Positions 49,908 to 63,100 of a stretch of DNA of 64,000 nt are shown here, in pieces. The DNA is from Thinopyrum elongatum. Its lineage: Eukaryota; Streptophyta; Magnoliopsida; Poales; Poaceae. Position 1 is the first letter of the stretch. Every line of letters begins with the position of its first letter. The position numbers were made by a program, and so were the translations under genes. Under the pieces are notes generated by a model that made no database searches, was not told the origin of the DNA, and saw only the letters and a program-made list of their open reading frames with translations. The DNA lies in contig CM022298.1 in assembly GCA_011799875.1 (NCBI GenBank), positions 723,623,673-723,687,672 on the forward strand. Direction: 5' to 3'.

Positions 49908-52900
49908 CCGCAAACACCCACATAGCATGTTCTAAAAAGTTGAGAGGGTTACGGCAAAAACTGGATGCACTTCATGTACAAAATGGACAATCTCTTTCGA
50001 AGTATCAGGGTTTCGAACGAAAACTCATCTGTTACAAAGGGATTTCATTTTTTTGAACTTATTTGAACTCCAGACTTTTTGTGTGTTCAAAATGCACCAT
50101 TCAAAGCCACATCATCAATTTTTAACCCTTTCTGACTTTATTTGGTATTTCTCATGCATTTACTGATTTTTTGAGCTAAATGACCCTGAAATTGAAAAGC
50201 ACTACAAATGAACTCTGAAAAGGTTGAAAGTTGGCATGGTATTATCATTTCACCCACATAGCATGTTATAAAAAGTCGAGAGGATTACGACAAAAACTGG
50301 ATGCACTTCGTGTACAAAATGGACAATCTCTTTCGAAGTATCAGGGTTTCGGATGAAAACTCATCTGTTACAACGGGATTTCATTTTTTTGAACTTATTT
50401 GAACCCCAGACTTTTTGTGTGTTCAAAATGCACCATTCAAAGCCACATCATCAATTTTCAACCCTTTCCGACTTCATTTGATATTTTTCATGCATTTACT
50501 GATTTTTTAAGCTAAATGACCCTGAAATTGAAAAGCACTACAAATTAACTCTAAAAAGCTTGAAAGTTGGCATGGTATCATCATTTCACCCACATAGCAT
50601 GTTCTAAAAAGTTGAGAGGGTTACGGCAAAAGCTGGATGCACTTAGTGTACAAAATGGAAAATCTCTTTCGAAGTATCAGGGTTTCGGACGAAAACTCAT
50701 CAGTTACAAAGGGATTTCATTTTTTTGAACTTATTTGAAATCCAGACTTTTTGTGTGTTCAAAATGCATCATTCAAAGCCACATCATCAATTTTCATCAT
50801 TTTCTGACTTAATTTGGTATTTTTCATGCATTTACTGATTTTTTTAGCTAAATGACCCTGAAAATGAAAAGCGCTACAAATGAACTCTGAAAAGGTTGAA
50901 AGTTGGCATGGTATCATCATTTCACCCACATAGCATGTTCTAAAAAGTTGAGAGGGTTACGGCAAAAACTGGATGCAGTTCTTGTACAAAATGGACAATC
51001 TCTTTCGAAGTATCAAGGTTTCGGACGAAAACTCATCTGTTACAAAGGGATTTCATTTTTATGAACTTATTTGAAGTCCAGACTTTTTGTGTGTTCAAAA
51101 TGCTCCATTCAAAGCCACATCATCAATTTTCAACACTTTCTGACTTCATTTGGTATTTTTCATGCATTTACTGATTTTTTTGAGCTAAATGACCCTGAAA
51201 TTGAAAAGCACTACAAATGAACTCTGAAAAGGTTAAAATTTGGCATGGTATCATCATTTCACCCACATAGCATGTTCTAAATAGTAGAGAGGGTTACGGC
51301 AAAAGCTGGATGCACTTCATGTACAAAATGGACAGTCTCTTTCGAAGTATCAGGGTTTCGGACGAAAACTCATCTGTTACAAAGGGATTTCAATTTTTTG
51401 AACTTATTTGAACTCCAGACTTTTTGTGTGTTCAAAATGCACCATTCAAAGCCACATCATCAATTTTCAACCCTTTCCGACTTCATTTGATATTTTTCAT
51501 GCATTTACTGATTTTTTAAGCTAAATGACCCTGAAATTGAAAAGCACTACAAATGAACTCTGAAAAGGTTAAAATTTGGCATGGTATCATCATTTCACCC
51601 ACATAGCATGTGCTAAAAAGTTGAGAGGGTTACGGCAAAAGCTGGATGCACTTCGTATACAAAATGGATAATCTCTCTCGAAGTATTAGCGTTTCAGACG
51701 GAAACTCATCTGTTACAAAGGGATTTCATTTTTTTGAACTTATTTGAACTCCATACTTTTTGTGTGTTCAAAATGCACCATTCAAAGCCACATCATCAAT
51801 TTTTAACCCTTTCCGACTTCGTTTGATATTTTTCATGCATTTACTGATTTTTTTAAGCTAAATGACCTTGAAATTGAAAAGCACTACAAATGAACTCTGA
51901 AAAGCTTGAAAGTTGGCATGGTATCATTATTTCACCCACATAGCATGTTCTAAAAAGTTGAGAGGGTTACGGCAAAAGCTGGATGCACTTAGTGTACAAA
52001 ATGGACAATCTCTTTCGAAGTAACAGGGTTTCGGCCGAAAACTCATCTGTTACAAAGGGATTTCATTTTTTTGAACTTATTTGAACTCCAGACTTTTTGT
52101 GTGTTCAAAATACATCATTCAAAGCCACATCATCAATTTTCAACCCTTTCTGACTTCATTTGGTATTTTTCATGCATTTACAGATTTTTTTGAGCTAAAT
52201 GACCTTGAAATTGAAAAGCGCTACAAATGAACTCTGAAAAGGTTGAAAGTTGGCATGGTATCATCATTTCACCCACATAGCATGTTCTAAAAAGTTGAGA
52301 GGGTTACGGCAAAAACTGGATGCACTTCGTGTACAAAATGGACAATCTCTTTCGAAGTATCAGGGTTTCGGACGAAAACTCATCTGCTACAAACGGATTT
52401 CAATTTTTTGGACTTATTTGAACTCCAGACTTTTTGTGTGTTCAAAATGCACCATTCAAAGCCACATCATCAATTTTCAACCCTTTCTGACTTCATTTGG
52501 TATTTTTCATGCATTTACTGATTTTTTTGAGCTAAATGACCCTGAAATTGAAAAGCACTACAAATGAACTCTGAAAAGGTAGATAGTTGGCATGGTATCA
52601 TCATTTCACCCACATAGCATGTGCTAAAAAGTTGAGAGGGTTACGGGAAAAGCTGAATGCACTTCGTATACAAAATGGACAATCTCTTTCGAAGTGTCAG
52701 GGTTTCGGACAGAAACTCATCTGTTACAAAGGGATTTCATTTTTTTGAACTTATTTGAACTCCAGACTTTTTGTGTGTTCAAAATGCACCATTCAAAGCC
52801 ACATCATCAATTTTCAACCCTTTCCGACTTCATTTGATATTTTTCATGCATTTACTGATTTTTTAAGCTAAATGACCCTGAAATTGAAAAGGACTACAAA

Positions 52901-54546
52901 TGAACTCTGAAAAGCTTGAAAGTTGGCATGGTATCATCATTTGACCCACATAGCATGTTCTAAAAAGTTGAGAGGGTTACGGCAAACACTGGATGCACTT
53001 CATGTACAAAATGTACAATCTCTTTCGAAGTATCAGGGTTTCGGACGAAAACTCATCTGTTACAAAGGGATTTCAATTTTTTGAACTTATTTGAACTCCA
53101 GACTTTTTGTGTGTTCAAAATGCACCATTCAAAGCCACATCATCAATTTTCAACCCTTTCTGACTTCATTTGGTATTTTTCATGCATTTACTGATTTTTT
53201 TGAGCTAAATGACCCTGAAATTGAAAAGCACGACAAATGAACTCTGAAAAGCTTGAAAGTTGGCATGGTATCATCATTTCACCCACATAGCATGTTCTAA
53301 AAAGTTGAGATGGTTACAGCAAAAGCTGGATGCACTTAGTGTACAAAATGGACAATCTCTTTCGAAGTATCAGGGTTTCGGACGAAAACTCATCTGTTAC
53401 GAAGGGAATTCATTTTTTTGAACTTATTCGAAGTCCGGACTTTTTGTGTGTTCAAAATGCATCATTCAAAGCCACATCATCAATTTTCATCCCTTTCTGA
53501 CTTCATTTGGTATTTTTCATGCATTTACTGATTTTTTTGAGCTAAATGACCATGAAATTGAAAAGCGCTACAAATGAACTCTGAAAAGGTTGAAAGTTGG
53601 CATGGTATCATCATTTCACCCACATAGCATGTTCTAAAAAGTTGAGAGGGTTACGGCAAAAACTGGATGCACTTCATGTACAAAATGGACAATCTCTTTC
53701 GAAGTATCAAGGTTTCGGACGAAAACTCATCTGTTACAAAGGGATTTCATTTTTTTGAACTTATTTGAAGTCCAGAATTTTTGTGTGTTCAAAATGCTCC
53801 ATTCAAAGCCACATCATCAATTTTCAACCCTTTCTGACTTCATTTGGTATTTTTCATGCATTTACTGATTTTTTTGAGCTAAATGACCCTGAAATTGAAA
53901 AGCGCTACAAATGAACTCTGAAAAGGTTGAAAGTTGGCACGGTATCATCATTTCACCCACATAGCATGTTCTAAAAAGTTGAGAGGGTTACGGCAAAAAC
54001 TGGATGCACTTCGTGTACAAAATGGACAATCTCTTTCGAAGTATCAGGGTTTCGGACGAAAACTCATCTGTTACAAAGGGATTTCAATTTTTTGAACTTA
54101 TTTGAACTCCAGACTTTTTGTGTGTTCAAAATGCACCATTCAAAGCCACATCATCAATTTTCAACCCTTTCTATCTTCATTTGGTATTTTTCATGCATTT
54201 ACTGATTTTTTTGAGCTAAATGACCCTGAAATTGAAAGCACTACAAATGAACTCTGAAAAGGTAGAAAGTTGGCATGGTATCATCATTTCACCCACATAG
54301 CATGTGCTAAAAAGTTGAGAGGGTTACGGGAAAAGCTGAATGCACTTCGTATACAAAATGGACAATCTCTTTCGAAGTATCAGGGTTTCGGACAGAAACT
54401 CATCTGTTACAAAGGGATTTCAATTTTTTGAACTTATTTGAACTCCAGACTTTTTGTGTGTTCAAAATGCACCATTCAAAGCCACATCATCAATTTTCAA
54501 CCCTTTCCGACTTCATTTGATATTTTTCATGCATTTACTGATTTTT
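49908..54546 (+). repeat. Afa satellite, clean block 3 with tetrameric higher-order pattern
   Basis: Fourteen monomers start at 50203 (D'), 50539 (A), 50875 (B), 51212 (C), 51548 (D), 51885 (A), 52222 (C), 52559 (D), 52895 (A/C hybrid), 53232 (A), 53569 (B), 53906 (C) and 54242 (D), preceded by a partial one. Spacing is always 336 or 337. A-type units (aagcttg, cttagtgtac, catcatt, then a gcgc end) recur every fourth monomer, 1,346 and 1,347 bp apart. D-type units carry catgtgcta, cttcgtatac, ttccgac and ttaagc. This is the best substrate in the window for a satellite consensus. Confidence 0.93.
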
Positions 54547-54571
54547 NNNNNNNNNNNNNNNNNNNNNNNNN
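54547..54571. other. Assembly gap (25 N)
   Basis: 25 N within a D-type monomer. Satellite phase continues across it (actgattttt, gap, ttaagcta), so no net sequence need be missing. Confidence 0.99.
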
Positions 54572-55081
54572 TTAAGCTAAAATGACCCTGAAAATTTGAA
54601 AAGGGACTACGTACAAATGAACTCTGTGAAAAAGCTTTGGAAAGTGGCATGGTATCATCATTTGACCCACCATAGCATGTTCTAAAAAGTTGGAGAGGGG
54701 TACGGCAAAGCTGGTGATGCACTTCGTATACAAAAATGGACAATTCTCGCGGAAGTATCAGGGTTTTCGGACGGAAACTCATCTGTTACAAGGGAATTCA
54801 TTTTTTTGAACTTATTTGAACTCCAGACTTTGTGTGTTCAAATTCATCATTCAAAGCCACATCATCAATTTCATCCCTTTTGACTTGCATTGGTATTTTT
54901 CATGCATTTACTAAATTTTTGAAGCTAAATGACTGAAAATTGAAAAAGCGCTACAAATGAATCTGAAAAGGTTGAAGTTGGGCATGGTATCATCATTTCA
55001 CCCACATATCATGTTTTTGTTCTAAAAAGTTGAGAGGGTTTACGGAAAAAAATGGATTGTACACTTCGTGTACAAAATGGA
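54572..55081 (+). repeat. Afa satellite, insertion-rich noisy stretch
   Basis: About 1.5 monomers with many one- to three-base insertions as well as losses. The block is cut after tacaaaatgga at 55,081 by unrelated sequence. Confidence 0.88.
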
Positions 55082-56690
55082 ATAAGCAGAGCGGAAGCAC
55101 CCACCCAACTACCTTTATTCCACACCCAAAAACTTAGGAGAAGCGCCCCCGAAGATGGCTCCACCCTAAGAGTCTCTTATAACGTCCGCCACGGACCCAC
55201 AACCAGAAAACGCAGCAGACCGAAAAACGGGCCTACAACCTAACCTGGTGTGCTTATCCCTGCAAGGGGAAACCGGGGGGGGCTCTCGGAAAGGAGGGGA
55301 AAAGCATCGCTCAACTGAAGGGGGAGGGGGGCGTGCGGGTAACATACCCACAGGCTCACAATACAGGAAATCAAACCCGAAAACTTATACAGAAAGAAGG
55401 CAACCAGGTGGTAAACAAACGTCTGGTAATAGACGCCTGCGAAAGGCGAAGGGCGATGAGGGGGAACGCGGAACCCAGCCAGCCACAAGCCGACCGTGTC
55501 CGAGCGGTGAAACACGCAACAGGCACCCTACCACAGAAGCCAACAGTCGGAAAATGACAAGTACAAACACCCCCGCTCGTCACTAGTCTAACTGGCAACT
55601 CCACACAGAGTCGAACAACGGCTCGGACGGGGTGGGGAAAAGCGGGGAAGCTTATTTCAACTCAAAGGGATGACAGATAGGGCGACAAAAAAAAGCAGTG
55701 AAGAGCGGCTCGATCCTACGAAGAAAAAATACAAGGTCGCATGAACAACCACCCCGAGGGGGACGAATCCTGGGGGGATACCGTCAAACTACCTCCTAAA
55801 ATCCAACAGCCAACGAGCACGGAATACAGGAAAGGTCATAGCGAGAAATAAACTCTCGCTACGAACCGGGGACCCCAAAGAGACGAGAGACTGAGCCCAT
55901 CCTCCCGTCTCAGTGCTCACGAATCTGCATAAGACGGGGAGGATAAATGGGAAAAAGAAAGAGCGGGAAACATAGGAATGGTGAAGCGCGGGCGGAAAGC
56001 CGAGCCACCTGGCGTAATAGAAAACGATGCGGCGGGCCCTTGCGGGCGCGAAAAACCCACACAGCGAAACTCCACCCAAAGGAAAAGATTAGACCCCCTA
56101 AGAAGAACTAGGGGAAAACAGCGGGACGAAAGATGAAGGGCGAAGGAGAGTGCGCGGGAACCGGAACCGGAGAGGATACGGTGGGGGATCAACGCAAGAC
56201 AAAGCGAACACCGGCGTGAGTATCAGGGTAACCACAAGCATCACGCCCCTGTAAACAATAGGGACACAGAGCGAAAACAAGAAAAACGAGGGACAGAGTG
56301 CGGGAAAGCTCCCAGGCCGAGAAGCGGTTGGAACCACAAACTACCCAAGAGAAGGGGGAGAAAAAGGGCGACCAGCCATACTTCTTTCTAACCTTATACT
56401 CAATCAGCCCCGCACAGCGGAACGGATTCGAAGCGAAAAAGAGGGCACTTACCTTGGACAAAGGAACGGTTGAAAACAAGGGAAAAGCGAGTGAGATCCC
56501 CACATGCGACATAAGGGAGGGCGAGCGTGTCTTCTTAAGGTCGGAAGGAAAACGCAAGAGGGTGAAAAAGGGAGGGGAAGTTGTGGGGAGGGGGAGAAGT
56601 AGGGGGCGACATAGAAAGAAGGGGGGGGTGGGAAACAGAAAGAATTTAAAAGGAAAAAAGAATAAACTTTGAAGCACCATGTAGAATTCA
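55082..56690 (+). other. T-poor unrelated sequence interrupting the satellite
   Basis: About 1.6 kb rich in A, G and C with very little T; the 60 bases from 56,101 contain 3 T. No terminal repeats, no target duplication and no recognisable protein domain on either strand. The many overlapping open frames follow from the composition. Its neighbour at 56,691 is a scrap of satellite, after which similar sequence resumes. A poor read segment is the simplest explanation. Confidence 0.65.
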
Positions 56691-56762
56691 ATGTGGGACT
56701 TTGGTCAGTGCATTTACTGATTTTTGAGCTAGAATGACCCTGAACTTGAAAGCCTCTACAAC
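56691..56762 (+). repeat. Isolated satellite fragment inside the T-poor block
   Basis: gcatttactga, tttttgagct, atgaccctgaa and cttgaaag are recognisable, in the normal order and orientation. The flanks fade gradually into unrelated sequence; gcaccat just upstream may also be degraded satellite. Confidence 0.8.
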
Positions 56763-57111
56763 AATCCCGAAAGAAAGAGTGCAACCAACAACCGCGGGAA
56801 CACCGGATTTGCACGGAACACAACCCAAAGCAATACCGGCGCGCGATGAAGCTAAGGAGAACCTACACTACAATCAAGAGAACAGAGGTGGACGATACCA
56901 AACCGGTGTACGACACCCCCCCACTCCATTTCCACTTCCCAGAGTCGCGGCGAAAGGAAAAAAAAAAAAATGGGTAAAGGGGGAAAAGCGGGACGGGCGA
57001 AAAAAAGGGAAGCATAGAAGGTACGACAGGCCAGAACGGGGTGGAGCAAGAAAAGAAGACGGGGGAAAAAGTGCGAGGTGAAAGTATGTTTGGGAAATTG
57101 GAGTGATACTC
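56763..57111 (+). other. T-poor unrelated sequence, second part
   Basis: About 350 bp of the same skewed composition as 55,082-56,690, including an A run of 13 near 56,958. Satellite fades back in at about 57,112 (caatttt, then gtgtgttcaaaatgcacc). No gene or mobile-element signature seen. Confidence 0.65.
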
Positions 57112-60100
57112 AAGCAATTTTGTGTGTTCAAAATGCACCATTCAAAGCACATCATCGACCAATTTCTTTCAACCCTTTCTGAATTCATTTGTATTTTCAT
57201 GCATTATACTGATTTTTTGAGCTAAATGACCTTGTTGCTTTTTTGTTGTATTAATGAAAAGACTACAAAAACTCTGAAAGGTGAAAGTTGGCATGGTATC
57301 ATCATTTCACCCACATAGCATGTGCTAAAAAGTTGAGAGGTTACGGCAAAAGCTGAATGCATTCGTATTAAAAATGGACCAACCTCTTTCGAAGTATCAG
57401 GGTTTCGGCGAAACACTCATTGTTCAAAGGGCTTTCATTTTTTTGAATTATTTGAACTCCAGAACCTTTTGTTGTGTTCAAAATGCCATCTTTCAAGCCA
57501 CATCATCAATTTAAACCCTTTTCGACTTCATTTGATATTTTTCATGCATTTACTGATTTTTTAAGCTAAATGACTGAATTGAAAAGCGGACAAATGAACT
57601 CTGAAAACGCTTGAATGTTGGATGGTATCATCATTTCACCCACATAGCATGTCTAAAAAGTTGAGAGGGTACGGCAAAAGCTGGATGCCTTAGTGTACAA
57701 AATGGACAATATTTTCGAAGTATCAGAGGTTTAGGAAAACTCATCTGTTACAAAGGGATTTCATTTTTTTGAACTTATTTGAACTCCAGACTTTTGTGTG
57801 TTTCAAAATACTCATATCAAGCACACATCATCAATTTTCATCCCTTTCTTGACTTCATTTGGTTTTATTAATTTACTGATTTTGAGCTAAATGACCCTGA
57901 AATTGAAAAGCGCTACAATGAACTCTGAAAAGGTTGAAGATTGGAGGTATACATCATTTCACCCACATAGCAGTTCTAAAGTTGAGAGGGTTACGGCAAA
58001 AACTGGATGCACTTCGTGTACAATGAAGACAATCTCTTTCGAAGTATCAGGGTTTCGGACGAAACATCATCTGTACAAAGGGATTTCAATTTTTTGAAAT
58101 TATTTGAACTCCAGACTTTTTGTGTGTTTCAAAATGCACCATTCAAAGCCACATCATCAATTTTCAACCCTTTCTGACTTCATTTGGTATTTTTCATGCA
58201 TTTACTAGATTTTTTAGCTAATGACCCGAAATTGAAAAGCACTACAAATGAACTTGAAAAGGTTGAAAGTTGGCATGGTATCATCATTTCACCACACATA
58301 GCATGTGCTAAAAGTTGAGAGGGTACGGCAAAAGATGTGAAGCACTTTGTATACAAATGGACAATCTCTTTCGAAGTATCAGGTTCGGACGAAACTCATG
58401 TTACAAAGGGATTTCTTTTTTTGAACTTATTTGAACTCCAGAACTTTTTGTGTGTTCAAAATGCACCATTCAAAGCCACATCATCTCAATTTTTCAACCC
58501 TTTTGACTTCATTTGATATTTTTCATGCATTTACTGATTTTTTAAGCTAAATGACCCCTAATTGAAAAGACTACAAATGAACTCTGAAAAGCTTGAAAGT
58601 TGGCATGGTATTCATTTTCACCCCACATAGCATGTTCTAAAAAGTTGAGAGGGTGAGGTTACGGCAAAAGTGGAGCACTTCCTTGTACAAAATGGACAAT
58701 CTCTTCGAAGTATCAGGGTTTCGGACGAAAACTCATCTCGTTACAAAGGATTTCATTTTTTTGAACTTATTTGAACTCCAGACTTTTGTGTGTTCAAAAT
58801 GCAACCATTCAAGCCACATCATCAATTTTCAACCCTTTCCGACTTCATTTGATATTTTTCATGCATTTACTGATTTTTTAAGCTAAATGACCTGAAATTG
58901 AAAAGCACTACAAATGAACTCTGAAAAGCTTGAAAGTTGGCATGGTATCATCATTTCACCCACATAGCATGTTCTAAAAAGTGAAGGGTTACGGCAAAAA
59001 AGCTAGGATTCCGTGTACAAAATGACAATCTCTTTCGAAGTATCAGGGTTTCGGACGAAAACTCATCTGTACAAGAGGATTTCATTTTTTTGAACTTATT
59101 TGAACTCCAGCACTTTGTGTGTTCAAAATTGCATCCATTCAAAGCCACAATCATCAATTTCATACCCTTTCTGACTTCATTGGTATTTTCATGCATTTAC
59201 TGATTTTTTGAGCTAAATGACCTGAAATTGAAAAGCGACTACAATGAATCTGAAAGGTTGAAAGTTGGCATGGTATATCATATTTCACCCACATAGCAGT
59301 TCTAAAAAGTTGAGAGGGTTACGGCAAAACTGGATGCACTTCGTACAAAATGGACAATCTTTTCAAGTATCAGGTTCGGACGAAAACTCATCTGTTACAA
59401 AGGGATTTCATTTTTTGAACTTATTTGAATCCAGACTTTTTGTGTGTTCAAAATCACCATTCAAAGCAACATCATCAATTTTCAACCCTTTCTGACTTCA
59501 TTTGATATTTTTCAGGCATTTACTGATTTTTTAGCTAAATGCCCTGAAATTGAAAGACTAACAAATGAACCTGAAAAGGTTGAAAGTTGGCATGGTATCA
59601 TATTTCACCACACATAGCATGTTCTAAAAAGTTGAGGGGTTAGGCAAAAGCTGGAATGCACTTCGTGTACAAAATGGACAATCTCTTTGAGAGTATCATG
59701 TTTCGGACGAAAACTCATGTTACAAAGGGATTTCATTTTTTTGAACTATTTGAACTCCAGATTTTTGGTGTGTTCAAAATGCACCCATTCAAAGCCACAT
59801 CATCATTTCAACCCTTCTGACTTCAGTTTGGTATTTTTTCATGCATTTATACTGATTTTTTGAGCTAAATGACCTGAATTGAAAAGCCCTACAAATGAAC
59901 TCTGAAAAAGGTGAAAGTTGGCATGGTATCATCATTTCACCCACATAGCATGTCTAAAAAGTTGAGAGGGGTTACGGCAAAAGCTGATGCACTTCGTGTA
60001 CAAAAATGGACAATCTTTTCGAAGTATCAGGGTTTTCGGACCGAAAACTCATCTGTTACAAAGGGATTTCATTTTTTTGAACTTATTTGAACTCCAGAAC

Positions 60101-63100
60101 TTTTTGTGTGTTCAAATGCACCATTCAAGCCACATCATCATTTTCAAACACCCTTTCGATCATTGGTATTATTTCAGCATTTATGATTTTTTTGAGCTAA
60201 ATGACCCTTGAAATTGAAAAGCATCTACAAATGAACTCTGAAGGTTGAAAGTTGCATGGTATCATCATTTCCACCACATAGCATGTTCTAAAAAGTTGAG
60301 AGGGTTACGCAAAAGGATTGCACTTCGTTACAAATGGACAATCTCTTTCGAAGTATCAGGGTTTCGGACGAAACTCCTACTGTCACAAGGGAGTTTCATT
60401 TTTTGAACTTATTTGAACTCCAGAACTTTTTTGTGTGTTCAAAATGCACCATTCAAAGCCCAATCATCAATTTTACCCTTTTCGACTTCATTTATATTTT
60501 TTCATGCATTTACTGATTTTTAGACTAAATGACCCTGAAATTGAAAAGCGTACAAATGAACTCTGAAAGCTTGAAGTTGGCATGGTATCATCATTTCACC
60601 ACATAGCATGTTCTAAAAGTTGAGAGGGTACGGCAAAAGCTGGATGACTTGTGTACCAAAATGGGCAATCTCTTTCGAAGTATCAGGGTTTCGGAGAAGA
60701 AACTATCTGTTACAAAGGGATTTATTTTTTGAACTATTTGAACTACAGACTCTTTGTGTGTGTTCAAAATCATACATTCAAGCACACATCATCAATTTTC
60801 ATTCAACCCTTTCTGACTTCATTGGTATTTTCATGCATTACTGATTTTTTGAGCTAATGACCTGAAATTGAAAGCGCTACAAATGAACTCTGAAAGTGGT
60901 GAAAGTTGGCATGGTATCATCATTTCATCCCACCTAGCATCTAAAAAGTTGAGAGGGTTAACGGCAAAAACTGGATGCACTTCGTGTACAAAATGGACAA
61001 TCTCTTTCAGTATCAGGGTTTCGGACGAAAACTCATCTGTGACCAAAGGGATTTTCAATTTTTTGAACTTATATTGAACTCAGACTTTTTGTGTGTTTCA
61101 AAATGCCCATATTCAAAGCCACATCATCAATTTTCAACCTTTGACTTTACATTTGGTATTTTTATGCATTTCACTGATTTTTTTTGAGCTAAATGACCCT
61201 GAAATTGAAAAGCACTACAAATGAACTCTGAAAAGTAGAAAGTGGCATGGTATCATCATTTCACCCACATAGCATGTGCTAAAAAGTTGAGAGGTACGGC
61301 AAAAGCTGAATGCACTTTGTATACAAAATGGACAATCTCTTTTCGAAGTATCAGGGTTTCGGAAAGACCATCTGTTACAAAGGGAATTTCATTTTTTTTG
61401 AATTATTTGAACTCCCGGACTTTTTGTGTGTTCAAAATGCACCATTCAAAGCCACATCATCAATTTTCACCCTTTTGACTATTTGATATTTTTCTTGCAT
61501 TTACTGATTTTTTAAGCTAAATGACCCGAAATTGAAAAGACTACAAATGAACTTGAAAAGCTTGAAGTTGGATGGTATCATCATTTCACCCACATAGCAT
61601 GTTCTTAAAAAGTTGAGGGGTTACGGCAACAGCTGGATGCACTTCGTGTACAAAAGGACAATCTCTTTCGAAGTTCAGGTTCGGACCGAAACTCATCTCT
61701 TACAAAGGGATTTTCATTTTTTTTGAAACTTATTTGAACTCCAACTTTTGTGTGTTCAAAATGCACCAGTCAAAGCCACATCATCATTTTCAACCCTTTC
61801 CGATTCATTTGATATTTTTCATGCTATTACTGATTTTTAAGCTAAATGACCCTGAAATTGAAAAGCACTAAAATGAACTCTGAAAAGCTTGAAAGTTGGC
61901 ATGGTATCATCATTTCACCCATAGCATGTTCTAAAAAGTTGAGAGGGTTACGGCCACATCTGGATGCACTTCGTGTACAAAATGGACAATCTCTTCGAAG
62001 TATCGGGTTTTTCGGACGAAAACTCATCTGTTCAAGGGATTTCATTTTTTTGATTTTTGATACTCTGCAATCCCTCTTTTGTGTGTTCAAATCATCCTCT
62101 CATAAAGCCCTCTCATTCTCTATCAATTTTCCTCATCCTTTTTGACTTTCTTTGGTATGTTTTCATGCATTTACTGATTTTTTTTGAGCTAAATGACCCT
62201 CCGAAATTGAACATATAGCTCGCTACACTACTGAAAAGGTTGAAAGTTGGCTGGATATTCTCTCTTTTCACCCACATAGCTTGTCTAAAAAGTTTGAGAG
62301 GGTTAGGCAAAAACTGGATGCTCAGTGTCAACAATGGACATCTCTTTCGAATATCAGGTGTTCGGACGAAACTCATCTGTTGACAAAGGGATTTCAATTG
62401 CACTTTCTTTTGAACTACAGACTTTTTGTGTGTTCAATGCACCATTCAAGCCACTCATCATTTTTCTCACACCCTTTCGACGTTCTTTGTATATTTTCTT
62501 CATGCATTTACTGATTTTTTATCGCTCAATGACCCTCGAAATGAAAAGCGACTACAAATGAACTATGAAAAGTCAGAAAGTGCTTGTGTTCATTTTCCAT
62601 TCCCCACATAGATGTTTCTAAAAAGTTTGAGGTTGGAGTGTGTTCCTGATGGAAAAGCTGGACTAGCACTTGTTCGTACAATAATCGGGGTCTGGACACC
62701 AATCTCTTTCGAAGTAATGGTTCGGACGAAAACTCTACTTTACAAGGGATTTCATTTTTTGAACTTATTTGAACTCCAGACTTTTGTGTGTTCAAAATTC
62801 ACCATTCAAAGCCACATCATCAATTTTCACCCCTTTCTCGACTTCATTTGTATTTTTCATGCATTACTGATTTTTTAGCTAAATGACCCTGAATTGCAAA
62901 AGCGCCTACAAATGAACTCTGAAAAGGTTGAAGTTGGCATGGTATATCATTTCACCCACATAGCATGTTAAAAAGTTGAGAGGGTTACGGAAAATGGATG
63001 AACTTAGTGTACACAAATGGACAATCTCTTTCGAAGTATCAGGGTTTCGGACGAAACTCATCTGTTACAAAGGATAGTTTTTTGAACTCTATTTGAACTC

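Noticed and set aside
52250..52567. A 105-codon open frame within one monomer, with similar 60-100 codon frames in nearly every other unit on both strands
   Set aside because: They are the same satellite sequence translated again and again. A 337 bp period is not a multiple of three, the frames start and end at different places in each unit, and no family signature is present.
55240..56823. Many overlapping open frames (up to 163 codons) on both strands
   Set aside because: They come from the T-poor composition. No two adjacent frames resemble a known domain, and the block is probably not genuine sequence.
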